Numbered from the stretch's first letter, positions 50,101-61,639 are shown. The stretch: DNA of 64,000 nucleotides from Apostichopus japonicus (GCF_037975245.1 NC_092583.1:15979264-16043263); one strand, 5' to 3'. A program made the numbers and translations. The notes: generated from the letters alone by a model not told the origin.

Positions 50101-52350
50101 TACTCTGCATTTCCGGAATCTCTAACTTCTCATTGCCATGGAAGAGTAAAACAACTATCTTAAAAACTTGTACTTCATTATGCATGTAATTAACTAATTA
50201 AAATTGTTCTCATGGATGGGACCTTCCCATGATGTTAATACCATAAATTTGTGTGAAACAAAAGCTGTTCTTGGCCAGTTTGCCAGAACTTGTTTCTTGT
50301 TGCCAAATTAGGTTATGCTACTGTATGGTATATATATATATATTTATATATTCCCATGCTAAACAATCGCTCATTTTGAATGCAAATGGAAAACATCCTA
50401 AAAATAGTTTATTCAATTTAATTTGAAGATAAAGAGGTACAGTAAAACTTTCATCACATTTGGACAAATGCTTTAAACAAGAGACTGATCTTTAGAAATC
50501 TTCAAACTTCCCTCTATGTTGTGCAAACCATTGAAAAACTCAAGGATTCCTTAATACAATAGCTTACTATTTAAATGGTTAAGAAGTGTAAGAGGCAAAA
50601 GTCCCTCCTCTCCCCCCCCCACCCCTGCCCCCCACCCCTGCCCCCCCATAATATCGTTAGATTATACAAAAAGATGTAACCGATTGCATTGAGAAGAAGA
50701 AAATAAATAAAGGGTGTTCATACATGGCTGTAGTTGCAAACACCTTGATCCTTCAGGCTTTCATTACTTTGTAGCACCCGGCCATTGGCGATCAACTTCA
50801 GATATCCCTTTGGGAGTTGAACGTCACTTGCAATTCTGATCACAAAGGAAATGTTGTTTTTTATTAAATGTAGCAACTGACAAATATTAAAAATAGAGTA
50901 TATACTGTAATAAGGATAAAATCTGCTGGTTCCGAATACTGAGATAGATACCTCCAGTCGCAACCACAAATCTGGGAAGTTATAGTAAACTTGATTAATT
51001 AATACTTACGCGAAAAGAAATGTTTTTTAATAGAGAGATTTTGCGTACAAAGATACTTAAAAATATTGAGACTTTGTGAAAGTTATTGGTAAATTTTCCT
51101 TGCCTTCCAACTTAACAAACAAGCCACTATCAGTCTAGAGTAGAGTTGTAACAAGTCATTAAAACTATCACACATCAAAAGTACATGACTAGAGACCACA
51201 GAGGTAAGAGAGGAGTGAATTTAATGAGAGGTATTTTAAGAAGAGGAGGGATTGGAAGAGGAATTGGGGTAGTATATGAAAGGTGCTAATATGCTACCAC
51301 GTCTGGGAGGTTATGTAGAAGGAGAAGTATATACATAATTTGTGCTAAAGACAGGCAAGAGAGGAATGATGTAAATGAGAGATCTCTCAGTCAAATGCTT
51401 ACTGCTCTCTGAGGACATCTGCTTTTTCCTCCAACTTGAAACTGATGTCAAACAATTTCTTCTGGGAACTAATGTTCCCTGGTACTTTGATTTTCAGAGT
51501 TGCCAGACCAGTCTCCTGGAACTGCTTACGGGCAGCAAGCTTGGCCAAGGCATGTTGGCGGAGTTCCTCAAATATCTCCAGGAGGACATCAACAGACAAA
51601 TTCAAGCTTGTACTGTATTGCTGAACTACATCCTGCAATAAGCGAGCAATAAGAAACCAATGCTTATAATATATCACAGCACCAGGCTGGTTTCAGAAAT
51701 TTTTCAAAACTAGTAAAAACTGTCTCAAGCTTTTAGCATGTTAAACTGCTTATACTTTGACAGAAATGTGTTTGTTGGGGTTTTCAACTCAATGATATGA
51801 AAAAGGAAGGGGTGTGGGAGGGACAAGTAGTGAACACGGGTACTAATTTAGTGTTCAAATTTTGTGTTGCAATTTGGATGGCTCTTGCCTCTTCATGGTT
51901 CCTGTGTAGACAAACTGCTATATATACATCTTTACACCTATATAGGAATTTGACCAAATTGCATAGAATTCTGAAATGGGAAACAAGATTATTCACTGGA
52001 ATATCCTGCAAATACCCCAACAAGTGAACCTTGTATTGATGTTTGAATAGTTACTTCAAACACTAACCAAACTCAGTGGCAGCAATGTCTTCTGCTTTGA
52101 GAAAAAGTGAGGATATCGTACACAGAAAGGTGGTAGGATGCAGGTTAGGTGCATTAATTGGTATGGCATAAACCTAATATCTATTGTACAGGCTAGCCCA
52201 AACACTGGTTAGTCATACCTCTGGATATTCTCCAAGTGTGCCATCTTCTTTGCTGTATGGAGGTAACCATAACTTCACTCTATCCGTATTCAGTTTTCGC
52301 TTCACTGCATCTTTAACTGCCTGTGTTATTCCCTCATTTCTGTCTGCCAT
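44110..52350 (-). CDS. NUB1: NUB1, NEDD8 ultimate buster 1 (UBL plus three UBA domains)
   Basis: Eleven exons join in frame to 612 aa (human about 615): 52219-52350, 51403-51632, 50724-50835, 49459-49573, 48731-48923, 47306-47415, 46882-47066, 46347-46588, 44962-45169, 44562-44712, 44110-44270; all junctions are GT-AG. The start MADRNEG aligns with the human N-terminus, and DRVKLWLPPYS is conserved. A ubiquitin-like domain covers about 84-160. A helical middle region contains ILCLDIVWCYLCLQ and LYVKLYLLQGILYF. UBA-type modules lie at about 364-406 (MGYSISEARLGLR), 442-481 (MGFPSGVTAAALRQ) and 502-544 (MGFDVHAARNALL), with a basic stretch at 407-432. The acidic tail reads DIPEHDEDYLDLTLEDE. 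In mammals NUB1 delivers NEDD8 and FAT10 conjugates to the 26S proteasome. Intron 5 carries an 83-bp array copied from the end of exon 5. Confidence 0.96.
48110..48776 (-). repeat. 83-bp x8 tandem array copied from the end of NUB1 exon 5 plus its splice donor
   Basis: TGAACTTACTTAAAAGC recurs at 48141, 48224, 48307, 48390, 48473, 48556, 48639 and 48722, exactly 83 bp apart. The last occurrence is the real exon 5 end. On the NUB1 strand each unit holds 46 nt of exon sequence (ACTCCACAGCAGTCC to GCTTTTAA), then the donor GTAAGTTCAG and 30 nt of intron. The seven extra copies lie in intron 5 with only point differences. Each repeated unit also places a CTTGACTCCACAG in front of the exon-like piece, a possible 3' splice site that would define a 37-nt exon. 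Confidence 0.92.
49107..49358. repeat. 22-bp minisatellite in NUB1 intron 4
   Basis: About 12 units of CATGGGCTTAACCACTGGTT followed by AG, with AC/GC and GG/GA/AA variants. Each unit contains the near-palindrome AACCRCTGGTT. Confidence 0.9.
49624..50720. other. NUB1 intron 3, no extra gene recognised
   Basis: The intron contains a short duplicated phrase near 49690-49750 (GAGCTGACCCTTCCAAACTC type), a TA tract at about 50332 and a C-run near 50610. Nothing else is recognised. Confidence 0.35.
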
Positions 52351-53844
52351 TTGCGGGAGTTGAATAAGTAATAGACTAGTAGCATACTGTACTGCAACAA
52401 GGGAGCATTCAACGAAGCTCAGGTGTAGCGATCTGCAATTAATCATAAAGCATGGATGACCAAGATGTGTGCAATCTGGTACATCATAATGCAGACTCAG
52501 ACTCCTGTACCCTTCAGTCAAGAAGTCCAACTTTGGCATACTCAGTGACTTTTAGGAAAGTTCTTTCAACTCGAGACCTGTTCAAGTAGACTTAAGGGCT
52601 CAGAAAATGGGCATGTAGAGTGTACTGGATGTGCACTGTGTGACAAAGATCCAATGATCAGATTACAATGCAATGCTTTTGCTGGGTCACTTCGAACTTA
52701 GGCCTACCTACAGCACTCAGTTTGCTCCCACTTTTACACTAAATTCGAATACCATTACGTAGCCTATAGCCTACACAACATTAGCAGCTCATGTAACAGT
52801 ATTATTTATTTTTTTGACATACGTTATGTCACTGTAAGGCCTTCAATACTTGCCCTAGCGATATCTGTTACAGTAGTTGCGACAATATTACGACTTACAT
52901 TTACAAGGCTAGGCTAGGCCAAGGAGCCTGGAATTAAGATAGTAAGACTAAGAGGTAGAAGTAAGCACAATGCAAAGTAAAAGACTTAAAATAAATGCCA
53001 ACGATTACTTGCACTTTATTAAAATGGTTAATTTACCTTTTTCTAATATTTTATAGTAAAGAATTGGTTTCCTCTCTACTTTTATGTGCTAAATTGCTTT
53101 TGTACTCTATGTACGTTACTGCGCTGAGTCACTGTGGCCTAGCGTTATACAGTAACATGTAACGCTAACCTGTGGAGGTGAGTGTTGTTGTTTTCCTAAA
53201 CATTGCGCAACACTCGACATACGTAATCGAAGTATTTCAATTGGTTGGTTGATGATCAACAAACTTCTTTCATACATACGTTGTCACTTTTCATGACTGA
53301 CCTAACACCCGGTTATGTATCAAAGTCCTCAAACTCTAACACCATTCTAGGTAAAATGTTTTATATGTTACACAGTTAACCCATTGAGATTGGTCGTTAA
53401 TAAACCAGATATGGCCATTAGCATGAATATTTGGGTAATTCTAAAGGCCCAATTTGGTCGGTTAACGATGTTCAATTATCACAGCGTTTCTATTCTAGGC
53501 ATAAACTTTGAATCATATTGGGGATTTTGCACATAATACTGACTTTAAGTATAGAAACTTTCAATGTAGTTTGCAACCTTTAATTGAAGAATACCAACTT
53601 CAAGAGTTACATTACATTTTTTTTGCATACCGATGGTAATTACCATGGTTACACAACACGTCCCTGGAGTTTACAGTGTAGAATATTCACACTGAGAAAA
53701 TATGTATTAAAAATGGATTTCACACTGATGCAAACATGCAGGATTGCTATACCTTCACTTTTAGCTTTTCACTTATAACCAATACATTTTTTGTCAAGTC
53801 GAGTCACAAGTCATTTAATTTTATTGCAGTTCAAGTCAAACAGG
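52351..53844. other. NUB1 upstream region
   Basis: Expected to hold the 5' UTR and promoter of NUB1 on the minus strand. ATTGG motifs (CCAAT on the minus strand) occur near 53066, 53240 and 53387, but none can be tied to a start site. The frame continues open upstream of the chosen ATG to 52539, but that part shows no family similarity and lacks an acceptor. Confidence 0.3.
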
Positions 53845-53852
53845 TCCAGTAC

Positions 53853-54150
53853 CAGGCGCGTAGCCAAGGGGGGGGGGGGGGCGAAGGGGGCCGCAAGGGG
53901 AGCAAATTTTTTAATATATTTTTTTAATGTTTTTATGATATCGCTAGTATTTTCAAAAGAGAAATGCTAAGATGCAACTAACAAGGCCTGGGAAGTGCCA
54001 TTTCCAGCGATCTGGGAGGCATTTTAAGCCAAAATTTTCTTGTACGCTTCGCGCCAATCATGGTGGCGCGCCACGCTTAGATAGTTTGCAATGCCGAATC
54101 TACAGTTTCTCCCCTCCCTTGGCATATTCCTATTCCTGGCTACGCGCCTG
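53853..54150. mobile_element. 298-bp hAT-type MITE with 8-bp TSD
   Basis: The termini are CAGGCGCGTAGCCA at the left and its reverse complement TGGCTACGCGCCTG at the right. The 8-bp duplication TCCAGTAC lies at 53845-53852 and 54151-54158. TIR sequence and TSD length point to the hAT superfamily. It has no coding capacity. Inside (54033-54085, inverted) is a hairpin-forming block also found in the large hAT element at 58021. Confidence 0.88.
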
Positions 54151-54214
54151 TCCAGTACAGTATACCTAAAAGCAACTTAGAAAAAGTAAACACTATATAG
54201 GGTTAGGTATAGGG

Positions 54215-57200
54215 CCGAACGATAATCAATGGCAAGGTCCAACAAGGTACTTATTTGAAGTAATGCGGGTCAGGTGTTGACGTGAAAAACGAAATGAAGA
54301 CAATAACCATATTCGTCAACTCTTCAGCTTGGATTGCCGTCTTTTAGATGACGGAAACGATATTTTCCATGAAATTCTACACTTCTATTTATAGATCTTT
54401 GTATAGATCCGACAACACTTCTGCGGAATCTTTCCTTTATGACTTAAATCACTTAGAATTATGCTTAGTGTCTCTTTATGTTTGTTGATGGTGTACTCAC
54501 TTTGGTAAAATGTACTACTCACGTCATCTATAACATAATGATAAAGCTCCTGGAAGCGATGGATCTTCGGCTTATTTTCACAAATACTTTTGGCACTTGA
54601 TTGGTCATCTCGTGGTCGATTCCATTAATAATGGTTATAGTGAAGGTTCCCTCTCTCCAGGGCAGACCTGCGGATGGTTACTCTCATCCCAACGTCTGGG
54701 AAGGATTCCTCTTTTGCTTCAGAATAACCATCCCTTTTGTACAGACTATTATATTGGTGCTATTGGGGCCAGGTTGAAATTACTTCTCCAGAATCTGATT
54801 GGTCCTAATCAGACCGGTTTCCTCACAGGTAGATTCATTTGTTGACAATGTTAGATTTGTTCATCATGCTCAATGATTTTAAATATCCCTGGTTTTCCTT
54901 TTTGCTTGTGAGACTCTGAAATAGCTTTTGGTAAGTTGGAATGGAATTTTATACAGGATGCACTTTCCTCCTTTAATTTTTGGAATAGTTTCAAACACTG
55001 GATTTATACTTTTTACAACAATTCTCACGCGTGTTTTTGTAATAAAGGTTTTATCGACTGGTTTCTCTCAAACTTAAAGAGGAGTCCGGCAGGTGTATAT
55101 ATCCTCTGAGCCAGTACTTATTTATTCTTTGTACAGAGATTCTTGCACTCAAAGTTAATCATTCTTTTTCTATTAAAGGTATTACAATTAATGGTACTGA
55201 AGCTCGTATTCTACAGTATATTGACGTCATATGCTTGATGGTATAGCAGCGCTGCTGTTAAGTGATTTCATTTCTGTTTTGGATGATTTCATAGAGTCAT
55301 TTGGATTAAAGATTAATTTCTCGAAGTCCCATACCTTTTAATGTTGGCCTTCTTATTGTAACAGACCACTGTTTCTCTCTGATTTTGACATTGAAGTTAC
55401 CTTGGGTCCTGTTATACTTTGTTAGGTGTGGAATTCACGAACAACGGTGGTGACTTATTCCGTCTTAATTACCAGCCCAAACATTCCCATCTCAAGAATA
55501 TCCCCCGTATCTGGAACAATCAGGATTTGACTCATTTACATGGCCGTAACATTATCGTTAAAACCTTTGGTCTCTCTCAATTGGTAAATCTATTTCTTGT
55601 TTAAATACCGAACTCACACTGAAGGTTCTCATCAAACGCCGTCGAATGCACTATTTCACAAGAAAAAAAAAGAATTTGGTTGGAAATCCAGATAAGGTTA
55701 AATGTTCTCCTATTATAAATCACATTATAGTTCTGGGATCTGAAAGTTATCAATATTGAGAGTTTCATTTTATAGTCTCAAGTGTACGTGGATTTGTGGC
55801 TGTTGCAGTGATCTCATCGGTGGACCATGGAAAATGTTCTTCGATGAAAGTTTAAAGATGTATGGCTGCAGTTTATTTTTAAACATGCAACTGTATAAGC
55901 ATGATGATGTTAAAAACAGAAATATTTTCGCTTTAGCCAAGTTGTCCAAGCTTTGTGTTATACTTCGTACACATATTTAATTGATATAGTTATGCTCATT
56001 AAATTTTATGGAATAACTTTGACATTCGTTTGAATAATGATATTATTTTTTTGTACAATTATCTTTATTTAAAACAATGTTCGGGTACGTTAAAGATCTT
56101 TTCGACCGAAACGGTACTCATTTATCCCTTCAAAGGTTTATATGTAAACTCGATGTTATGAATTTATCGTTCACATGCTATTGGGGCTTAATCTACAGTA
56201 TCCCCGTTAGTTAATTGGCGAGGGTCGATTCCAGGTTGAAGAAGACAATCGGAATATTAACGGAGATTTGTTTGATAATTTCTTAAAAGCTCCTAAGATC
56301 TCACAATTCATTTCTGGGAATTATCGTGAACAAAATTGCCGAGAAACCAACTGCGACCCAGAGACATGGGCCGCCAGGTTTAATAATGTAACTGAATAAA
56401 ACTAGTCCCGCGTTTTGTGTACTCCGTGGCACTCGTGGCACTCAGAGGCCAGGGTGCCATACATCCAATTCAGATTTTATTCACATATATAGTTCTGCGC
56501 ACCAATAGACTTCTTTTGTTTTTAATGGGAAAGAATGATTCTCAAAATTGCACTTTCTGTGAGATTGAAGAGGGAAATTTGGACCACCTTCTTTGGGGGA
56601 AGAAGGTTGATTTCGTGAATCATTTGATATATGTAGAGACAAGGGCGTAGGAACCGGGGGGGGGCTGGGGGGCGCCACCCCAGTGAAAAATATGGAGGGG
56701 CGGAAGTATCATTCCGCCCCCCGCTTCGCAAGTCAGAAAACCCCTTTTTCATTTCCAAATGAGAAAAAAATCTCATTTGGAGCACCAAATTGCATCTAAG
56801 GCCAGGTGAAAATGCAAAATTATATACAAAATGGAGTAGGTGGGTTGAAGTGTGCTATATTGCACCAAATTGCATCTGAGGCCACCTGGAAATGCAAAAA
56901 AATCCAAAGGGGAGGGGGACACCCCCTCCCCTTAGACCCCTCCCCAGGCCGGCCATCAGTCTTCAGCCCCCCCCCCCCACTCAAAAGTACCTTCCTACGC
57001 CACTGTGTAGAGAGATTGTTGTTTAATAAGCAATCCGTGTTCTCTAAGAGGGATTTCTTTGTCAGTTATACGGAGGAGTCTGTCATCCGTATAATTTTCT
57101 AAAGCTTTATATATGGAAGCAGTTCATCTTTGATTGCGAAATGGCAAAAAGAAATACATTAAGCCAGAAGTAAAATGAGTTTTATCATAAATTAAAATTC

Positions 57201-57250
57201 TTTATTAAAGTAGGACAACATAAGAAAATTCGAATGAAAAAAGAATGAAA
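54215..57250 (+). pseudogene. Decayed L1/Tx1-type LINE reverse transcriptase
   Basis: Successive frames, broken by stops and shifts, match the order of a non-LTR retrotransposon ORF2. NNHIRQLFSLDCRLLDDGND is near 54300, KAPGSDG near 54545, and LIGHLV then LSPGQ near 54600-54665. LLLQNLIGPNQTGFLTGRFI is near 54780. The palm text SNLKRGVRQV follows, then an IESFGLKINFSKS segment near 55300, LGVEFTNNGGDLFRLNY near 55425, VKTFGLSQLV near 55560 and a terminal zinc-knuckle-like NCTFCEIEEGNLDHLLWG near 56545-56610. No 5' ORF or intact endonuclease was seen. A 366-bp MITE interrupts it at 56640. It is called a pseudogene because no frame is open for long. Confidence 0.75.
56640..57005. mobile_element. 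366-bp hAT-type MITE inside the LINE, 8-bp TSD
   Basis: The left end is CAAGGGCGTAGGAACC. The right end, reverse-complemented, is CAGTGGCGTAGGAAGG. The duplication TGTAGAGA lies at 56632-56639 and 57006-57013. The LINE reading resumes after it. Inside, a CACCAAATTGCATCTRAGGC phrase occurs twice (56784 and 56864), and G- and C-rich tracts flank the ends. Confidence 0.85.
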
Positions 57251-58012
57251 GAATACGATTGATTTAAAGCAAGCTTTCACCTCTTGTCGAAGTTTATTTG
57301 CAGATTTGTTTTTTCTTCAGTAGTCAGTTGTCACAGATCTGGTATTGCAATATACTTTGTTTATTATTTATTGTCACGCACATTGCTGTGATTGTACAAG
57401 TAGTGTACTATATCTTAATCATATTCAGCACAAAATCTGAGTTGTGTAATACAAAAAAAAGAGAAAAGCATAATTCACATAATTCAAAACATAATTCTTA
57501 GAATTTAAAGGAGCAATACAGAGAGTTTTTACAATTTTAAAAATTAAGAAATTTTTAACACCAGAATAGTTAATATATACATGAATAGCAGTTCCCTTCG
57601 CTTTTTCTGAAACTAATAATAAAGTTTAAAATGTCAAAAAAGGTTAGAAATTGATGTCAGGAAAGTGTTAAAAGTCTCTGTAATACGTGTCAGGCGAATC
57701 TGTTAAATTTGCTTAACGGCCAATTTAGTGAACATATTTTTGTTTTGTGTGGAATCATTGTCCCTGTGACATATTATATACGTTTGCATATATCATTTCC
57801 ATTTTTTCATTTCTTTATTCCAGTATAAATTTACAGAGAAATTTATAAATAGGATAAAAATATAACAATATACAAAACATGAAAATACAGGTTAAGACAT
57901 ATAAAAGTTTATGAGACTAAGTTAATAGTAAAAACATAAAAAGCTCAAAATTATCAAGAAGCTACAACAATGGATCTAAGAAGCTGTCTTTACCAGTTTA
58001 CAAAAAGGGGCT
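57251..58012. repeat. AT-rich DNA with repeat blocks shared with 61.6-62.3 kb
   Basis: 57639-57750 (AAAGGTTAGAAATTGATGTC onward) recurs at 61712-61825, 57756-57788 (CATTGTCCCTGTGACATATT onward) recurs at 62230-62262, and the AGCTACAACAATGGATCTAA text at about 57961 recurs near 61640. No coding content is seen. Confidence 0.65.
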
Positions 58013-58373
58013 GTTCTGTACAGGGGCGTCAATCCGATTTGAAACGTGGGGGGGACGGAATCGATTCGAGTATTCCGGCCGTAAATACTATCTAAGCGGA
58101 GCGCCACCATCGGTTGGCGCGCAGCGTACAAGAAAATTTTTCTTCTGGCAGACCCCTCAGATTGCAGGAAACGGCACTTCCCGTGCATTATGGCAGAAAG
58201 CAACACCCCTAAAATTGATAAAAATTTCGGGCAATTTTTTATTTTGGGAAATATTCTCGAAGGAAGTGATCGCCATTTATTCCTAAGTTTACCAATTCCT
58301 CGTCTCCCAGAAGCGCCCAACATTTAAGATATCGAAACATTTTCGTGTTGGCTGATCCATGATCACCGCCCAT

Positions 58374-59021
58374 CAAGGGCGGCGGAAGCACTTTTAATCT
58401 GGGGGGGGGCACCGACATCAAAGGGCACTTTGCAGCAATCCGATTGGACTGATGCAGCCTTATATTTAGTACCCTTTACAACTCTTATTGTATTATCTTA
58501 TTTGTGTACACACATCACTCCATCAACGCCCCCCCCCCCCTCTCAAGGAAAATATGCATACTAGCACTGCAATATCCAATGTGCAAATTGGGAAACAAGG
58601 AACAAGTTTTCTTTTGAGACAAAATGAGGCGAAATCATGCTAATTGCTAATGTAGGAATCTTCCGAATTAGAGTTTAGTTCTTGTTAATATCTTAACAAA
58701 TTTGTTTCCATCGAAATAGCTTTGAGTTTGACCCACAGAAATTCACTAAGAGTCAGAGGCGTAGCCAGGAGTTGCAAAGTTGTATGCACGACTATCTGAG
58801 CGGAGCGCCACCATCGGTTGGCGCAGAGCGTAGTAGAAAGTTTTTGGTTTTACAAACCCCTCAGATGGCCGGAAAAAGGCCCTTCCCGAGTGTTCATTCT
58901 GGTTCCCTGGCCTCTTGCTAACTTGAGACACCTCAATTTTTATGTAGAAAATGAGCACATTTTTAACCTGGGGAAAAGTGGGGGCACGTGCCCCCTGTGC
59001 CCCGCGGTTCCGCCGCCCTTG
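58374..59021. mobile_element. 648-bp MITE nested in the hAT element, 8-bp TSD
   Basis: The termini are CAAGGGCGGCGGAA at the left and TTCCGCCGCCCTTG at the right, a perfect 14-bp inverted pair. The target duplication CCGCCCAT lies at 58366-58373 and 59022-59029. A further terminus-like CAGAGGCGTAGCCAGG at 58754 inside it has no partner, so an older element fragment is buried within. Confidence 0.87.
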
Positions 59022-59369
59022 CCGCCCATGCCCGTGAGAAGTGGTGACTGGGTGAAGAAAAAGCCATGCCGTTTGAAAACATGGGCAGAAAAAGTGAAAG
59101 TAGCGAAACCTAAGGTAAAACGCGCGATAACGAAGTGATTATTGTCCAGGTTAATTGAGACTGTATCAAACGCGAGCTTAGGACAAACATATTCAAAGGT
59201 AATGGCATTACTAATCCCGATATGTCGTCTTTGAGGTGTGTGGAAAATCCTCAACGACCATCAAAGAGCAATTGAATATTTAGTCTGCTTTTCGATTTCG
59301 AATACACTTTTTTTTTAAATTATGACAAATTTTATGACACCTTTGATTTTTTTGGGGGGGGGCCTGTGC

Positions 59370-59398
59370 CCCCCCGGGCCCCAATGGGCACGACGCCA
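59370..59398. mobile_element. Unpaired hAT-like terminus
   Basis: A C-rich stretch followed by GGGCACGACGCCAG resembles the right end of a TIR element of the GGCGTCGTGCCC type. I could not find a matching left end or duplication. Confidence 0.3.
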
Positions 59399-59679
59399 GA
59401 TTTTAGGAGTGAAAGATTGACAGGGCCGCACCTAACCAACGGCCTGCTGCTGATTTCAAACCTTTGATTCCGAGGACGTTCAAGCAATAGGTGTGTGTAC
59501 TTAATCTGTATTCACAAAACCATAATGTCAATACAGTCCTGTTGATAATTAATGGTGATAATAGACCAACCTGACAGCATCATAAGTGCAGATAAATTCT
59601 AAGCAGCTAGCTCGTTTTTGGTGATGATGCAAAATAGATTGATTTTTTCTTTTTCTTGAGACATCTCACAGGCCGCAAA

Positions 59680-59725
59680 AAAATCACTGGCGGGCCGCAT
59701 GTGGCCCGCAGGTTGCCCACCCCTG
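59680..59725. mobile_element. Unpaired hAT-type right terminus
   Basis: GCATGTGGCCCGCAGGTTG, then CCCACCCCTG at 59716-59725, resembles the end of the widespread hAT family whose termini read CAGGGGTGGGCAACCTG on the other strand. A credible left end with the same 8-bp flank was not found nearby. Confidence 0.5.
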
Positions 59726-60975
59726 GTCTATAGGAACGATGTCCCAAAATTTCCCCGGACATATAGGCGAAGGAAGCTATCCGCCGCGACTGCATGTGAG
59801 TTTCTCGACTTTCTGTCCAGGGAGTCATACCACAAAATGGTGCATTTCCTCATACGCCATTATTAATAATTTAAATAACTAACTAATAAGGCACAGCCCA
59901 TATTCGAGTTCGTATAGCGAGCTTAGCGCAAATTTGGCGCCAGCATGTTAAACCAGGTTGCTAGGTCTACGAGAACACATTTACATGAAATTTGAAAACA
60001 AGGATAGCAAGACAAACAACTTTTATTATGTTTTCAGGACCTCACACATGCGCATGTATCGTCAGACTTAGAATAGGTCCCATGTGAGTGGTGGCTAAAG
60101 TGATGAAGGCATGAAAATAAATCAGTGGTTGTTCGTTGGAGTCCTCAAGCAAGTTACCTCGGTTGCTAGGTGGATTTGCATCTGGTTATCGGGTGAATTC
60201 TGGTCGGAGCGTACTATATAACCACCATGTACCCAGGGACGTAGCTAAGGCCTGATGATTGGGGGGGGGGGGTAGTGGCTGAAAATCGGTTTTGAAGCCA
60301 GAAAATTCCAACTGCTGCTTTGTACCCCCCACCCTCCCGCTACTCGTGAACGATACGGTCAGTGTCAGTCAGAAAATCCAATCTTTCGCGACTGCACTTC
60401 TGTTACGAACTTGTTGCGATACATTTGTACCCACTGGCACTCACTTCAAAAACTTATTGCCCCCCCCCTACCCCAACCAACTATTTTTGTGAATTTCGGG
60501 CAATATGCTGATAGCTGTTTTGATAATTTGCAATGTGTTTTTCAGTGGTTATACTGATATTATTATTACCCAACAATTATCACCAATACGGAAGGGTAAT
60601 AAGACGGAAAATGATTGTATGCTATTTGCATGCGATGTAAAAACCGATGCATGCCTGTATGATATGCACATGATCATGTGTGATGCGCGCGTAGCGCGCG
60701 AAAAATTTTGGTTATATTTTTCGGGCAAGTCGTTACAACCCCCCCCCCCCCCCCCCCCACAAAACAAATTGGGCTCCTACGCCTATGACGGTAGTTCTAT
60801 TAGGCATTTTTTTTGTAGCATTCAAAATCATAAGAAGTTTTGTACGGTGGAGTATAAGAATCGCGAGAAACAATTTCCCAAAGTGGCAAGGAAAACGTGG
60901 TAAATATGACAGGTTAAAGGTCAATTTTGACCGAAATTTTTAAAAAATTTTACATGAAAAGGCCTAGATAAACTA

Positions 60976-61010
60976 GAGTGCGACAGTCGGAAATTCCGAC
61001 TGTCGCACTC
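60976..61010. repeat. Perfect 17-bp-arm palindrome, 1-nt loop
   Basis: GAGTGCGACAGTCGGAA is followed by one A and then by its exact reverse complement TTCCGACTGTCGCACTC. AACTAG occurs just outside on the left (60971) and again at 61020. The hairpin lies inside the hAT element, next to the transposase fragment. Confidence 0.9.
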
Positions 61011-61033
61011 CAATTTTCCAACTAGCGTCAGTT

Positions 61034-61528
61034 TTACCATGGCTTGGGGGTGAGACACACCCACACCCCCTCTAACGACGTCCCTGCGCGGTGAATATGG
61101 AACACGATCACATGGTTCAGCTTCTGTTGAGTCATGGTGCTCCGTAGCCTTGTCTTCAAACGCCTCAAAGCACTAAAAGATCTCTCGGCTTTCGTCGAAC
61201 TGGCGGAGGAGACGAGGAGCAACCGCAAGAGAGCTTCGACTTCACCAAACATAGCCCGTACCACTGGATTCATCAACTTGAATATTTGTCTATAACCTTC
61301 AACCGACGACGAATGGAACTGGCCTCGAAATAAAGGCAGACTAAGCTTAAGATTGTTGGAGAGCTCAGGGTACCAACTCACGAGATCTGGGTGGAATTCT
61401 CCATTCAGCAACATTGAGTGATATTCGAGGATATGAATCCTAAGATGTGTAAGCCGTAACCAAATAGAGCCACGACATTTCTTTTTTTCCAAATGTGTGG
61501 GGGGGACATTTGATATTGTTTCCCCCAT
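61034..61528 (-). pseudogene. hAT transposase C-terminal fragment (dimerisation domain)
   Basis: A 164-residue minus-strand frame. Its second half holds the hAT family C-terminal dimerisation signature: LPVSSAS-like text (here LLLVSSASSTKAERSFSAL) followed by LRRLKTRLRSTMTQQKLN. Intact transposases have several hundred residues with an N-terminal BED or TTF zinc finger and a catalytic DDE region. All of that is missing here, since the right TIR begins only about 55 bp beyond. After HIHR (about 61094) the frame runs into the end of another repeat (CAGGGACGTC on the minus strand at 61086), so the last residues are not native. A non-functional remnant. Confidence 0.8.
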
Positions 61529-61639
61529 CCATCGAAATGTGGGGGGGACGTGTCCCCCCGTCCCCCCCTGGATTGACGCCCATGGTTCTGTAAATAAAAC
61601 GAGTTCTTAAAGAGTAAAAATTCTAAAACATTATCAAAA

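Larger units (their letters stand above)
58021..61584 (-). mobile_element. 3.56-kb hAT transposon, internally rearranged, 8-bp TSD
   Basis: The left terminus is CAGGGGCGTCAATCC. The right terminus, reverse-complemented, is CATGGGCGTCAATCC (one mismatch). The 8-bp target duplication GTTCTGTA sits directly outside both ends (58013-58020 and 61585-61592). Near the right end the minus strand encodes a hAT transposase C-terminal fragment, so the 5' end of the original gene was on the right. The inside is a patchwork that includes a nested 648-bp MITE and stray termini of other hAT families. It is non-autonomous as it stands. Confidence 0.88.

Noticed and set aside
60236-61086. TIR-like pair CAGGGACGTAGCTAAGG / CAGGGACGTCGTTAGAGG as one element
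   Set aside because: The 8-bp flanks (CATGTACC and CGCGGTGA) do not match, so the pairing is not supported.
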